A DNA stretch of 64,000 nucleotides from Alnus glutinosa (GCF_958979055.1 NC_084892.1:2187501-2251500), one strand, 5' to 3'. Shown: positions 43,530 through 55,375, numbered from the stretch's first letter. Translations and numbers: made by a program. The notes: generated by a model not told the origin, from the sequence alone.

Positions 43530-43760
43530 GGCAAGTACTAGATGATGAAGTTAGAGACGTGTTTAGAATGGTATCAATTTGGCAAATAATTCACATTAAA
43601 AGGCCACAAAGGAAAACTCTATATATTGCTCATGATTTACCTAAAGCGGCAGTTAAACATATCATAGATCAAGCTTAGACGGAAGACTTTCCTTCTTGTA
43701 TTTCTAATATTGTTTTGTTAGAGCAAACTGCTCTATTTTCTTTAAAAAAAAAAAAAAAAA
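43530..43760 (+). mobile_element. L1 LINE C-terminal remnant with poly(A)
   Basis: Readable pieces IAHDLPKAAVKHI and EDFPSCISNIVLLEQTAL match the end of the RNase H-containing ORF2 of plant L1 elements, followed by an A run at 43742-43760. Strongly 5'-truncated, with an internal stop. Confidence 0.7.
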
Positions 43761-43879
43761 CAATTCTTGTTCTAACATCAAACAACTAATTCCAGCTCAA
43801 CTAATAATCGATCTCAATCTTATAATAGTAAGTCCTGATCATATAAGCAAACTAAGTAATCATAATGAACTACGCTTGA

Positions 43880-44973
43880 ATTAATATCGTGACCTAAATC
43901 TTACTTTTCACTTTTTCTAGTAGTCTGACGAATTCAATCATATTTTCATACTCCAAATATTTGCCGAATTTATTCAATAAAATTCAACTAATTTCTCAAA
44001 ACATATAATATTAAAATATGCAACATATATCTTTATAGAATTTGATTGGGTTGATCGAATCCAATAAACCATTCCTTTGTCAAAAAAAAAAAAAAGCTGA
44101 ATTGTACGGATTTCAAATATTTAGACTCAAAATTGAACAACTATTATGATGAACTACTACGTACGCTAATCTAAATAAACACAAATTGATTGGCTTAACT
44201 CAGATATATATTCTGATACTCGATCAATAACCATACTGCACCTGGCCTCTATCTGTGTCACGATAGGTTCACAAATGAAAGTGCTAATTAACACAAATTT
44301 TCTTTATCTAAATCTTTTCATATTCCTAATTTTAATCAAGCAAAGAAAAAGGTGGCTTCATGTTGTGAAATAAAAGAGAGGTCGACTCCCACGGGCATTT
44401 ACTTTTTCTTTGTTGGATGAATATGACACATTACTTGCCCCCGTTTGATACGGCAATTTGTCCAACACGCTAAAAGATATTATTTGAATTTTTTAAAAGA
44501 CCTATTCCCATTTAATTTAGATATTCTAATTTTTTTTTTTTTTAAAAAAAATAAAATAAAAAATCTTCCCCATTTGAAATAGAGAGAATTAATATAATCT
44601 GTTCCACAGGATATTTAGGCCACGTTGGTGCTTCTACGATTAAATATTTTCCAACCAAACAAACCTACATGCAATTGAATGTGTGGTCCTTGGTACTTAT
44701 GATGATTGTAGGATGGGCCCTTTTTTTTTTTTACAACGAACGAAATCTTTTTACTTTGAACGTCCCAGAACTTTTGGAAATAACGAAAATATCATTGAGG
44801 AATTAATAAATCACATTTGCATCCACAAATTTGCAATATTAATTTCTTATACATTTACATTAGAAGAACGAAGAACTCACAACTCAGAACTCCTTGAACT
44901 TTACACTCTTAAAACTACTACCAAACAATGTATATTGTTTATTGTGTTTAGGGGAGGCGGAAAGGGAGAGGGT
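43880..44973 (-). repeat. Duplicated downstream flank, copy C (gene 6), with a microinversion
   Basis: Aligns with copies A and B (TTTATTCAATAAAATTCAAC, GTTTGATACGGCAATTTGTC, AACGTCCCAGAACTTTT). At 44619-44641 the sequence GGCCACGTTGGTGCTTCTACGATT appears, the reverse complement of AATCGTAGAAGCACC..CGTGGCC at the same place in the other flanks. Confidence 0.75.
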
Positions 44974-46326
44974 TTAGGATTTAGATTTCGCATAAGCCTT
45001 GATGGTGTAGAAGGTCTGCAAAAACGAGAGCACTAAAAGCACGAAGGCAGCCATTGCCGAAATGAACGACCACGGCGTGTCAAAATACGTATACTTAAAG
45101 CTCGCCCACTGTACATGCCAGCTATTCCGGTAATATTCGTTTACGTCATTGAACAGCTTGGACAAATAACAGCGATTAAGATCAAACGCCACGTCCTTTC
45201 CCAAATTGTTGATGAAGCGAGCAAGCTCGGCGTCGTTGCCAAAGTAATTCTCAATGATGTTGGAGTCGCAGAGGTACTCGACGTCCTTGGCCGTGTTCAC
45301 AAGGCAATCCAAGAAAGTAGTGTAAGTAGTAACGTGCTTGGAGCAGCTATTGTGGCACTGCTCGAACGCCACACAGTTCAGTAAGAAAGAGCTCATGAAA
45401 TCGTCGATGGTTATGCTGGGCATCTCAATCACACCGTGCCTGAATTTCACCGCTAAGAAGCTATCTTCCTTGCCCTGATTGAGCTCGATCCCGGCACGGC
45501 GAAGCTTCGAGACGCAGTGAATAATATGGGTGGATGTGTTGACCGTGTGTGGTGGCGGCGATTTTTCTCCCTTTGGGATAAAACTCAACCGAACCAAGTC
45601 AAGCAAATGCAAGCCTTTTAGATCGTGGAACGTCTCTATGACTGGGTCGGGTCTTTGCATCATGTTGTTGAAGAATCGCATAGCGAGCAAGGACAGGGAC
45701 GGACCGGACTCCTCGTCGGGCGTTTTGGAAGTTTCAAATAACCGTTCAAGAATAGAGAACGGGATCTGATTCTCTAGCCGGAGAAAGTCCCTGTAAAAAA
45801 ATGTTAATATCCACGACATAGTCACGAGAGGATCTTCGGGATCGAACAGATTCGGAATCTCAACCTTGCGAAACAATTCTAGTAAGAAACAACCATCAAG
45901 AACCATCATTTCGAGGAACTCATCGGTGCCGAGGTGGATGGTTTCTGAATAAGACTCTCTGGCATCCTTTTCCAGTGAGTGTATGCTTTTCAAGTAGTCC
46001 TCTAAGATTATACCTTTGGCTTCCTTCGTCCTGGAGAGCAAGGAACGGAGGTACCGCCACTTGTGCTCCTCCATCATTTGGAGGTTAGGCTGGCCGCGAT
46101 GGTAGGGTCCGATGGAGACTATGCGGGGCTGGTACGACTTGCCGTTGATTTCGATTAGGTTATGGGGGACTCTGAAGATGCAACAAGTGCTTCTACCGGC
46201 GGCTATGCTTAGTAATTGTGGGTTGGTCTCGGAGATCCTCTTTTCCATCTGGGCTAGGCGCTCCTTGTCGACCTCCCAAATCGTGACGGCGTGACTGGCT
46301 TCTTGATCTACTGAGTTGCTTCCCAT
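44974..46326 (-). CDS. DUF247 (UPF0481) protein, subgroup C, gene 6
   Basis: 450 residues, complete, start at 46326 (MGSNSVDQEASHAVTIWEVD). Conserved blocks: CCIFRVPHNLIEINGKSYQP, VSIGPYHRGQPNLQMMEEHK, VLDGCFLLELFRKVE, LENQIPFSILERLFE, LHLLDLVRLSFIPKG, CVSKLRRAGIEL, LLNCVAFEQCH, LDCLVNTAKDVEYLC. A membrane helix is close to the C-terminus (FISAMAAFVLLVLSFLQTFY) with tail AYAKSKS, which departs from VHPK/RPKP seen elsewhere. Compared with genes 5 and 7 most changes lie in the region after the core start and in the loop before LHLLD. Intact; function unknown. Confidence 0.95.
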   Translation of the reverse strand: MGSNSVDQEASHAVTIWEVDKERLAQMEKRISETNPQLLSIAAGRSTCCIFRVPHNLIEINGKSYQPRIVSIGPYHRGQPNLQMMEEHKWRYLRSLLSRTKEAKGIILEDYLKSIHSLEKDARESYSETIHLGTDEFLEMMVLDGCFLLELFRKVEIPNLFDPEDPLVTMSWILTFFYRDFLRLENQIPFSILERLFETSKTPDEESGPSLSLLAMRFFNNMMQRPDPVIETFHDLKGLHLLDLVRLSFIPKGEKSPPPHTVNTSTHIIHCVSKLRRAGIELNQGKEDSFLAVKFRHGVIEMPSITIDDFMSSFLLNCVAFEQCHNSCSKHVTTYTTFLDCLVNTAKDVEYLCDSNIIENYFGNDAELARFINNLGKDVAFDLNRCYLSKLFNDVNEYYRNSWHVQWASFKYTYFDTPWSFISAMAAFVLLVLSFLQTFYTIKAYAKSKS

Positions 46327-47570
46327 CGTAGATTTTGGAGTACGTTCAATTCTGGGCTAGGGTGCGGATCGGAGTTGAAGCTGGTTAATGGCGCAGGGAA
46401 GTCTTAGCAGGACATAGGAAGGCTTCCAACCAATTTCTCATTGTGTCACATGCATCATGAGTATTAATTAATGAAACGGTACGGTAAGAGCACTCATAAT
46501 AATTTGTGTCAATTTTTGTACAAAATAATTAACCAAAACTCATTTTTACTGACTTTAAGATCAATTGATTTCGACTTTATTCTCGATCTTTTGAATATAA
46601 ATTTAATGAATGCATAATCTTTTAAATAAGTATTAGTTTAATACACTGAATTTAAACTTTATATACGTGATTTACGTCACATTTTATTCATTTTAAAGGC
46701 TGATTAATTAGAAGCACTTGTATGTTGGATTACAAACATGCACGTCCCTCATGGGCTAAGGATTTAATTGGCCGGTATTTGAGATTCAACAGGTACCTCT
46801 TTTCAATTTTTAATTTAATGATTCAGAATATTAGGCCAATAACCATTAATTCTTTAACTGATTTATCCTGGAAAAAAGTAACGTCACTTGTAATTGAATT
46901 TTGTAATATAGAATTAAGCTAGCCATTGCCCATGTAGACTAGTAAAAATTTCGAGTTGCTTGTAATTATGTTAAAATATATGTCTCCGATTAAGTTGACT
47001 AATCGTCTCTAAGATATTTTAGAATGTCGGACCATGCCTGGAGCTGCACGTACTCTTATTTTTTTTTTCTTATCTTCTTTTCTAAGCAAGATGGAGATCG
47101 ATCACCCATAAGTCCAAATGGTTGTAGTTGGATTAGCACGGCATGATGAAAGCCATATATAGTATAATGGCGACAAAAACAAAGAGACGTCTATGACGTT
47201 GATTTTCAGCAAATTGTTGTGCTTAAATTGTTGATAATTTAGATATTATATGTACAAAAAAGTTTATATGAATTAAACTCATTTATCTGAATAAGTGGTT
47301 GAACAATTTAAAATTTATTAAAAAAATAAAAGGGTTTTATTTAAGCTCTTTTACACTGTATTGTTTAAATTGCAAACAATTTTAATTAACAATGAATTAC
47401 TGAAAATCCCAATAGATACGGACATCACCATCTTGATGATCGATCAGGCTTTGTTTTGTGGTCCAAACTCCAAAATCACCGGGATTTATACATGTTCTGT
47501 GTGGTTAATATTTTTCAAAGTCAGTGAAATATAGCATGCATTTTGAATCATAGAACCCCATCAAATAAAT
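46327..47570. other. Proximal 5' flank of gene 6 and inserted AT-rich DNA
   Basis: 46327-46440 matches the proximal 5' flanks of genes 5 and 7 (GTTGAAGCTGGTTAATGG, GGAAGTCTTAGCAGGACATA). The more distal flank reappears at 49125-49210, so about 2.7 kb was inserted between. 46441-47570 has no gene. Confidence 0.55.
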
Positions 47571-48310
47571 AAGGAAAAAATACGCATATTCCCATCAAAC
47601 TACCACTCAATTGTCAATGTACCCTATAAACTACCAATTGTGTCAATTGCCCCCCTTAAACTACCAAAAAATGTCAGTGTCCTCCCTATTACCAACAAAA
47701 AGACAAAAATAACCCTAAATTTTTTTGATAAGACAAAAACGTCCTTATAAATTTGAAAAATAAAAACTAAAACTAAAAATAAAAACTAAAAAATTATTTT
47801 TTTAAAAAAAAAATTAAAAAAAAACGAAATTAAAAAAAAAATGAAAAAGAAAGTTTTTTTTTTAAAAAAAAAAAAACAAACAAACAAACGAAAAAACAAC
47901 TGAAAAATATAAAAACTTTTTTTAAAAAAAAATGAAAAAGAAAAAGGAAAACCCAGTTTTTTATTAAATTAAAAAAATGAAAAAGAATGATTTTTTTTTT
48001 TTTTAAAAAAAAAAAACCAAATGAAAAAATAACTGAAACTTACAAAAATAATTTCTTTTAACAAAAAAAAAAAAACCAGTTTTTAATTTTTTATTATTTT
48101 TTTTTTGTATAAATTTTTTTTATTTTATATTTTTTAAATATTTTTTTAGTTTTTATTTTATTTTAATAATTTTTATGAAGGGTATTTTTGTCATTAGGGG
48201 GACATTGGCAGTTTTTGGTAATTTAGGTGGGGACATTGACACAATTGATAGTTTGTGAGGGACATTGACAATGAAGTAGTAGTTTGAGAGGATTATGTGT
48301 ACTTTTCCCA
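47571..48310. mobile_element. Foldback element with A-rich core, copy 1
   Basis: Long inverted arms: TCAAACTACCACTCAATTGTCAATGT... at the left, GACATTGACAATGAAGTAGT and TAGTTTGAGAGGATTATGTG at the right. Between them is an A-rich core with runs of A and T. A second full copy is at 57740-58467 and a right-arm fragment at 16425-16695. Non-coding. Confidence 0.85.
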
Positions 48311-49124
48311 ATAAATAATTAGACCATGGAAAGCAAAACAAAATTGTTAGAATAGAAATTAAATTATTAAACTAATTAATTAAATATTAAAATCCCATCC
48401 TATCAACTTCAGTGTAAGTTAACATAATATCAGATCGATTAGAGATTATGAGTTTGAACCTATCTTTGTTATTCACCTCCCAGAGAAGTTTGAACCTCTC
48501 TTCATTGCTTTCCTTCTTTTCCTTTGATCAAATCATTTATAGACCTTAAAAATTCCCAACCCCTATTATCAATGAAAAATGATATAAATACATCTTCTAA
48601 ATATTTCATTTTCAAAATTCACCATTAGATTTATTGGACCCACATTGGGTCTCAAAAATTTAATGATGAATTTGAAATTTGGTTATATAGAGATATGTCG
48701 AACAGTAGGAAATGTATGTGTATCAATATATACATCAAATCTTTTTAAGTCTCTAAGCTCAATACATCAACCTTGGAAAAATTAAGCAACTGTGACCAAA
48801 AAAAAAACTCTCTCCAAACGAAAGCACAACTAAACTTCTAAGAAAAATAAAAAATACTTCTCCTTCCAACTTTCCTGCGTGAGCAACAAAAAACCTATTA
48901 GCAGAGGCAATTGTAGCTGAAGCTTTGGTAACTGTCCATACTGTGAAATTTTGTAGGAAGATGACTTTCTTTTTCTTTTTTTTTATATCATTTTAGAAGG
49001 AGATGTCTTACAGGTTGTTAATTAATGATTTTATCAATAAAAATAGTTAATTTCTTTAAAACAAAAAACAAAAAGAGAGAAAGAAAAAGGAAAAGAACAA
49101 ATTAATTAACCTTCATCAATTGGA
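48311..49124. other. Intergenic with a small palindrome and a LINE scrap
   Basis: 48590-48700 is palindromic around TTGGACCCACATTGGGTCTC, MITE-like. 48895-49030 gives LLAEAIVAEALVTV and then a decayed EGDVLQVV-like piece, reminiscent of the RNase H part of L1; too short and broken to be sure. Confidence 0.4.
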
Positions 49125-49210
49125 GAATTCAGGTTCAAGTTTCTTCTCCCCCATGAAAATTTGGTTTTGGTTTGACATGTTAGGCATTGCACTAGCTATC
49201 TCGGTCAAGT
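49125..49210 (-). repeat. Distal 5' flank of DUF247 gene 6 (displaced)
   Basis: AATTCAGGTTCAAGTTTCTT, CCATGAAAATTTGGTTTTGG and ATGTTAGGCATTGCA match 52125-52195 upstream of gene 7. Confidence 0.65.
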
Positions 49211-50074
49211 TCGAATCGACGGCCGCTGTTCAGATGGGCTTTTGGGTGGCTTAATTAATTAGAGCACTAAAAACAAAGCAATTCGTGTACAAATGAGACC
49301 TTCAGCGCCAATCACCGTTTCGGCACTGCACAATGAATGGCCTTGCTTGGAGCTAGCGGTCCTCTCAAATAATGATAGGCCCATTATGTCCCCACTGTAT
49401 GACGGCTAATTAATTTCGATGTCGCAATAACCAGATTTTGTAGTTGCAATTGCAGTTAGTAGTGACTTTGATAGGAAACATCATCAAGCGCTTGCTCACA
49501 AATGATGCCTCAATTGATGAAGCTTAAACAACATTGCTAGCAATTCAACTTCTTTATCTTAGACTCAAAACAAAACAAAATTTCTTTATCCCACAAGGGG
49601 ATGAACTTTGTACGTACTGCTAGTCTATCCATAAAGAGTCCCGGCCAATTTGTTTGCTGATTGGAACTTTGCAAGCATAACTTTTTACAACGTACTTTCT
49701 TTTCAAAGTGGGAAAGCTTTGAAAAACATTGAAAGCTTCTCATATATAGTGCTAATTTTAGAACACCTGGTTTAATTGTTCAAGTGGGTCGCTTCTCACT
49801 TTGTGTTTGGAACCATTCTCAATAGGCTTTCCGTCTAGATTTAATTACAAGTTTTCCATTCGCGCTCTCTCTCTTGAAAAAATTGGAATTAAATCTATAC
49901 TATTGGAAAAACTACAGGAAATATGCTATATTTTTATTTTACGAGTAATGCAAAAAATTAAATTTTTATCTTATAAATATCCTGCACATAACAATCTTAA
50001 CCAACCTTTTAATTTTTTGATTTTTTTAAAAAATTTTATATAAAAATTAATTAGAACTAGCGCGTCAAAATTAC
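49211..50074. other. Intergenic, no gene recognised
   Basis: Mixed AT-rich sequence; no long frame with recognisable content and no clear repeat. Confidence 0.45.
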
Positions 50075-50670
50075 GAGACAAAAATTTAGATAGCCTTGCA
50101 CATTACTTGGCCGTGTTTGATACGGCAAATATTTCTCCATCACGCTAAAAGAACAACGAGGCCAGGTTTGTCTGGTTGGATTAATTTGAATGTTAGATGG
50201 CCTTGGAACTCTTCTGTAGCATAGAATGTTTGTTAGAAAACCTCTCAAATCAATCGATAATGGTTGCGATTTGATGCAATCGTGGATGCATGCACCAACA
50301 AGCCCTATCTCATGCATGCAGGGTCGTTGAATATTTGGTAGTACTTAATATTATAGAATGGGCCATTTTTCTTTTTTAAATGAACAAAATCTTTTTACTT
50401 TGAACGTCCCAGAACTTTTTGAAATAACAAAATATCATTCACGAATTAATAAATCACATCTGCATCCACAAATAATTACCATTATATATATATATATATA
50501 TATATGCTTCAACTGCCTGTTTTACATTATAAGAACTCAGAACTCACAGCAAATTCCGAGAACCTTACACTCTTAAAATCCATGATCCTCTATTCCTCTT
50601 AAAGTCTTAATTCTGTCGCCAAAAAAGTTTTTATCGTGTGGAGGGGGGGGGGCAGCCGGAACGGGAGCGT
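50075..50670 (-). repeat. Duplicated downstream flank, copy D (gene 7)
   Basis: Contains GATTTGATGCAATCGTGGAT, CTTTTTACTTTGAACGTCCC and TTTTACATTATAAGAACTCA in the same order as downstream of genes 5 and 6 and in the orphan flank at 13360-13763. A TA repeat lies at about 50484-50505 at the same place as the TA repeat at 13646-13663. Confidence 0.75.
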
Positions 50671-52011
50671 TTAGTGATAATAAGGATAGATGGTGTAGAA
50701 GGTCTGCAAAAACGAAAGCACTAAGAGCACAAGCGCAATTTCTGCCGAAATGAACGACCACGGCGTTTTAAAATACGTATACTTGAAGCTGGCATACTGC
50801 ACATGCCAACTGTTCCCGTGATATTCATGCACGTCATTGAACAATTTCGACAGATAACAAAGATTAATATCAAACGCCACGTCCTTCCCCAAATTGTTGA
50901 TGAAGCGCGCAACTTCGGCCTCAGTGCCAAAGTAGTTCTCAACGATGTTGCGGTCGCAAAGGTACTCCACGTCCTTGGCGGTGTTAACAAGGCAATCTAA
51001 GAAAGTAGCGTAAGTTGTAAAGTGCTTAGAGCCGCCGTTGTGGCACTGCTCGAACGCCACACAGTTCACCAAGAAGGAGCTCATGAAGTCGTCGATGGTT
51101 ATGGTGGGCATATCAATCACACCGCGCCTGAAATTCACCACCAGGAAGCTCTCCGCCTTCCCCGGATTGAGCTTGATCCCCGATCGGCGGAGCTTCGAGA
51201 CGCAGTGAATAATATGGGTGGGTGTGTTGACTTCGTGTGGTGGCGATTCTTCATCGCGTGGGATAAAACTTGACCGAACCAAGTCCAGCAAATGCAAGCC
51301 TTTGAGATCGTGGCACGTCTCTATGATTGGGTCGGGTCTTTGCATTATGTTGTTGAAGAATCGCATAGCGAGCAAGGACAGGGACGGACCGGACTCCTCT
51401 TCAGGCATTTTGGAAGTTTCAAACAACCGCTCAAGAACAAAGAACGGGATCTGATTCTCGAGCCGGAGAAAGTCCCTGTAGAAAAAAGGTAATATCCACG
51501 CCATAGTCGCGATAGGGTCTTCGGGCTCGAACAGTTTTGTATTGTCAACCTTGCGAAACAATTCAAGTATAAAACAACCATCAAGAACCATCATTTCGAG
51601 GAACTCATCTGTGCCGAGGTGGATGTTCTCTGAATAACACTCTCTGGCATCCTTTTCGAGTGGGTGTATGCTTTTCAAGTAGTCCTCTAAGGTTATACCT
51701 TTGGCTTCCTTCGTCCTGGAGAGTAAGGAACGGAGGTACCGCCACTTGTGCTCCTCCATCATTTGGAGTTTAGGCTGGCCGCGGTGGTAGGGCCCGATGG
51801 AGACTATACGGGGCTGGTACGACCTGCCGTTGATGTCGATTAGGCTCTGGGGGACTCTGAAGATGCAACAAGTGCTTCTACCGGCGGCTATGCTGAGTAA
51901 TTGTGGGGTTGTGTCGGAGATCCTCTTTTCCATCTGGGCTAGGCGCTCCTTGTTGACCTCCCAAATTGTGACGACGTGACTGGCTTCTCCTTCTACAGAG
52001 TTGGTTCCCAT
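50671..52011 (-). CDS. DUF247 (UPF0481) protein, subgroup C, gene 7
   Basis: 446 residues, complete, start at 52011 (MGTNSVEGEASHVVTIWEVN). It shares CCIFRVPQSLIDINGRSYQP, VSIGPYHRGQPKLQMMEEHK, VLDGCFILELFRKVD, LENQIPFFVLERLFE, GLHLLDLVRSSFIPRD, CVSKLRRSGIKL and LVNCVAFEQCH with the family. The C-terminal membrane helix (FISAEIALVLLVLSFLQTFY) is followed by a shortened tail PYYH, a few residues less than genes 5 and 6. The helix carries a glutamate (SAEIAL) that the paralogues replace with valine or methionine plus alanine. Intact; function unknown. Confidence 0.95.
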   Translation of the reverse strand: MGTNSVEGEASHVVTIWEVNKERLAQMEKRISDTTPQLLSIAAGRSTCCIFRVPQSLIDINGRSYQPRIVSIGPYHRGQPKLQMMEEHKWRYLRSLLSRTKEAKGITLEDYLKSIHPLEKDARECYSENIHLGTDEFLEMMVLDGCFILELFRKVDNTKLFEPEDPIATMAWILPFFYRDFLRLENQIPFFVLERLFETSKMPEEESGPSLSLLAMRFFNNIMQRPDPIIETCHDLKGLHLLDLVRSSFIPRDEESPPHEVNTPTHIIHCVSKLRRSGIKLNPGKAESFLVVNFRRGVIDMPTITIDDFMSSFLVNCVAFEQCHNGGSKHFTTYATFLDCLVNTAKDVEYLCDRNIVENYFGTEAEVARFINNLGKDVAFDINLCYLSKLFNDVHEYHGNSWHVQYASFKYTYFKTPWSFISAEIALVLLVLSFLQTFYTIYPYYH

Positions 52012-52825
52012 CGGTAGATTTTGGAGTTGTAGACTAACATGGGCGTGGAGTTGAAGCTGGTTTACGACCCTGTGTAATGGAAGTTTTAGGAGGGCATAGG
52101 AAGGAGTATGGGGGGTATCGATGAAAATTCAGGTTCAGAAGTTTCTTCTCCCCAATGAAAATTTGGTTTTGGCTGAAATGTTAGGCATGCAGGACCCGGC
52201 CTGGTGATCGAAGGACAGCTGATCAAGTGCTAATATAGTATAATATTGTGATTAGTGGTGTAGAAAGTTCTTCCTTTTATATATATATATATATTATTTA
52301 AAGATGGTACTATGTATCCGATTACGTACAAGCTAGAATTAAGGGGTTACGATATAGTAGGGGGATGACGAGCAAGAATCGGAAGAGAGGCAATTGAGTT
52401 CCTTTTGTACGGGTGGGAGTCGGCGTAGGGGAGGAGTATTCAGACAAAATAGAAGTGATGGTGGCTATGAGGCAAAGGGGGGTGGCATTGAGGGAAGAGA
52501 CGACTGAGTTTCTTCAGAAAAGTGGATGGTGGCCTGTACAACCCTAGGATAATGAAGTGGGTAAAGAAGGGAGACAATCTCTAAGATTATTCCCAGTTGA
52601 CATCTAAAGGTTTTTGTTTTTTTTTTTTTTTTTTAGATACATCAAAAGGTTTTTTTAAAACCTTAAAAATTATACTATCTTTCTCTTTCCTATCCAAAAA
52701 CATACCACAGTAAATTTCATATTTCCCAATTTCATTTACATAATTTTTTTTCTTTGTTTACAAAATATTTTTTTTTAAAAAAAAAAAAAAAAAACTATTA
52801 CAAAGTGATGTGCCACAACATAGTT

Positions 52826-52859
<34 letters not shown>

Positions 52860-53077
52860 GTTAAATACCTTACACTCTTGTAGTTTAAAAATTTTATTTT
52901 TTGTCCTCTTAATTTTTATTTTTTTTTATAGGTGATATCTATACTATGAAAAAAATATAAAAATTATACTTTTGTTATTTTTTTTCGTTTAAAATTTACT
53001 AATTTTTACGCCAACAACACATATTATTAAAAATGCAACATTTGGCCTATATTAAAAAGAACGAAAATCTGGGGCAG
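52012..53077. other. 5' flank of DUF247 gene 7 and AT-rich intergenic
   Basis: 52012-52200 is the 5' flank shared with genes 5 and 6. 52278-52297 is a TA repeat. 52340-52590 is purine-rich with no recognised protein. 52610-53077 is dominated by A and T runs. Confidence 0.5.
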
Positions 53078-53665
53078 GTTTTTTTTTTTTTTTTTAATAA
53101 ATAATATTTTGAACTTTCATTGATCAAGATCAAATACGTAGAACATTTTAATTTGTTCTAACATGACAGAATGTCAGTATAATAGATACAACGTAGAATA
53201 ACCTTTCTCCAGATTTCATCAATGACATGCTGTACCGCCTCCTTTGCCAAATTATGGGCTGCAAAATTACCGTCTTGTTAAACATGGCCAATTTGCCAGC
53301 TGGACAGCAAGTCAAGTACTCCTCAGATGTCTTCAACTATTTGCCAAAATCTGTTCTAGCTCCGCCATGCGTATCTCATTGCATTGACCACCTATAAGGC
53401 ATCGCCTTCTAAAAAGATGTCACAGGCCTACTTGTATTAGTTGTATACAAAATTCCGCTGCAAGAGCTCCCATGGGTTCTGCTACCACAAATTCTTTGGT
53501 AAGCTCTTTTATGAAACTTTGAGCTGCAATAACACAACTCTCACTGTCCCAAACAAGAATGCAAACTCCAATCTGCCATTTGAGTTGTCAATGGCCACAA
53601 CCTAGTTTGCTTTGTGAACATCCTCTGGTTGGGCCTTCCATATAACGGCGGAAGTACTTGCCTCT
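53078..53665 (-). mobile_element. L1 LINE remnant with RNase H domain
   Basis: On the minus strand IGVCILVWDSESCVIAAQSF, then VVAEPMGALAAEFCIQL, an RVT_3-type RNase H block, is followed after stops by an L1-like tail ATCAATGAAAGTTC and an A run (T run at 53079-53095 on the plus strand). 5'-truncated and decayed. Confidence 0.7.
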
Positions 53666-53668
53666 ATT

Positions 53669-53958
53669 GGGGGTGTTTGGCAAACATTTCCAACTCCCTC
53701 TCTATTTTTTTTACTTCTCCCAAAAAAAGTCAATCCAAAACATTTTATCTCTTTTCACTTTTTATATTATATCAATAATTTTTTATTACTATTTAAATAA
53801 AATAAAATAAAAAACATTACAAAATAAAAATTTTTCACTTTTTCTATAAAACAAGTCCAAACTTTTATATACTTTATATCATATCAATCACTTTTTACTA
53901 CTATTCAAACTTTTTACTACAAAAATTTCACAATCACAAATGTTTGCCAAACACACCC
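53669..53958. mobile_element. MITE with GGTGT(G)TTTGGCAAACATTT ends
   Basis: Inverted ends of about 20 bp: GGGTGTTTGGCAAACATTT at the left and AAATGTTTGCCAAACACACCC at the right. The 290-bp interior is AT-rich. No clear target repeat, so superfamily (hAT or Mutator) stays open. Confidence 0.8.
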
Positions 53959-54769
53959 ATGTCTCTTGTTCTATGTCTTATGCATGAGACTTTTGGAATT
54001 CGTCAATGGAAATATTAGCATCTAGGATTTGTTTATTCATGCCGTTAAAAAATTAGTTAATTAAACTGAATTTCTCTGGAACTAAATCTTTTTGGCCCAG
54101 ACAATGGGTCTATTTAAATTGAAAGAACACTCATGTTTGGTTGTGAACAATTTAAATCGAAAGAACACTCATTTAATTTACAACCGTTGCTTGGCATCAA
54201 TTTAATTCACAGTTGTTGAACATTTAATTCCTAGCCGTTGCCAAACGTTTTCACTGTCATTGAAGTAATTTAATTCGAAGTAGTTCATTACATTTAATTC
54301 CTAATTCACAGTCGTTGCAGCAATAGTTCATAACATTTAATTCCTTGTTCACAGTCGTTGAAGCAATTTAATTCGAAGTAGTTCATAGCATTTAATTCCT
54401 AGCATTGGTGATGACTACTCGCTACAATCTTGCAAGACACTAGTTCTATTCACTTTTGGATTGGCTAGTCAGTGTGATATCTGGTCTTGCTTGTAGATGC
54501 TAGTGGCTATTTAGATAATATTGATAGATGATTCTGATGATGGTGGAGATTTAGTCACGAAAGCAGGGCCGCAAGCAATTTAATTGGTGGAACCATAATT
54601 TAATGCAAAATTTTGAAATTGTTCCAGCAAAAATTAATTGAGTTCTATCTATCATCCAAAATTTAAATTAGCCAATAAATGGTCATTAAATAATTGTATG
54701 AATATAAAAACAAAGACATGGAGGATTGGAAAAGAGTTAGTTGGGAGTTGGTTGGGAGAGTAAAATAAC
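53959..54769. repeat. Interspersed short repeats around CATTTAATTCCTAG
   Basis: 54110-54410 holds repeated phrases (TTCACAGTCGTTGAAGCAAT, ATTTAATTCGAAGTAGTTCA, CATTTAATTCCTAG) in a loose period of about 65-70 bp. The rest has no gene. Confidence 0.6.
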
Positions 54770-54963
54770 AAAAAGTATGAAAGAGAGAAAAAAAAAAAAA
54801 AAAAAGAATAAAATAAGAGTAAGAAAAGAGTATTTAATTGATATAAGGAAAGATAAGGGAATCTATTGTGAAGTGTTTTTTTATAGGGAATCAAAAAGTG
54901 GTTTGATTCTCTAAAGTTACCTTAAATCAGGAAAAATAGTTGGGTGACTGTTACTAGTGCTCT
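54770..54963. mobile_element. MITE half related to 36465-36685
   Basis: GAGTATTTAATTGATATAAG, ATCTATTGTGAAGTGTTTTT and GACTGTTACTAGTGCTCTAA correspond to the right part of the MITE split by the solo LTR. Only one arm is obvious. Confidence 0.5.
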
Positions 54964-55112
54964 AACATTATTAAAGAATCGTAGAGCAAGCAAGGACAGG
55001 GACGGTTCGTTAGGCCTCTTAGAAATATTAAATAACTCTTGCAGATCAAAAACATGGATCTGATTCTGAAGGACGATCAAGTCCACGTACAAAACTCTTG
55101 GGGTCCTCCTCC
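54964..55112 (-). pseudogene. DUF247 fragment, subgroup B
   Basis: About 150 bases match 57003-57150 of the decayed subgroup B gene: on the minus strand the pieces IQNQIHVFDLQELFNISKR and a SLSLLALRFFNN-type segment are readable. Both ends are cut and no further DUF247 sequence adjoins. It is a relic of a deleted or incompletely copied member. Confidence 0.8.
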
Positions 55113-55375
55113 AGTCCTATTCCTTTAATCGGGAGTTGGGCAGGACTGGCGGGGCGGCAATGTTCCAGTCAAGCTGCAAATGATTCTAAGACCATTAACC
55201 ATTTCTCATTTGATTTATGTACCACCAAACACAAAATTCTCACATGCCTCTTCCTTTAATCGGGAGTTGGGCAGGACTGGTGCGGCAGCAATGTTCTAGT
55301 CAAGCTGCAAATGCTTAATTGAAGAAAGAAGAGTGAATTAGGAAGGGAGAAAATAATAAATAATTTCGGCATTTT
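55113..55375. repeat. Direct repeat of ~67 bp
   Basis: CCTTTAATCGGGAGTTGGGC through AGTCAAGCTGCAAATG occurs at about 55127-55191 and again at about 55252-55314, 125 bases apart. Confidence 0.8.
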
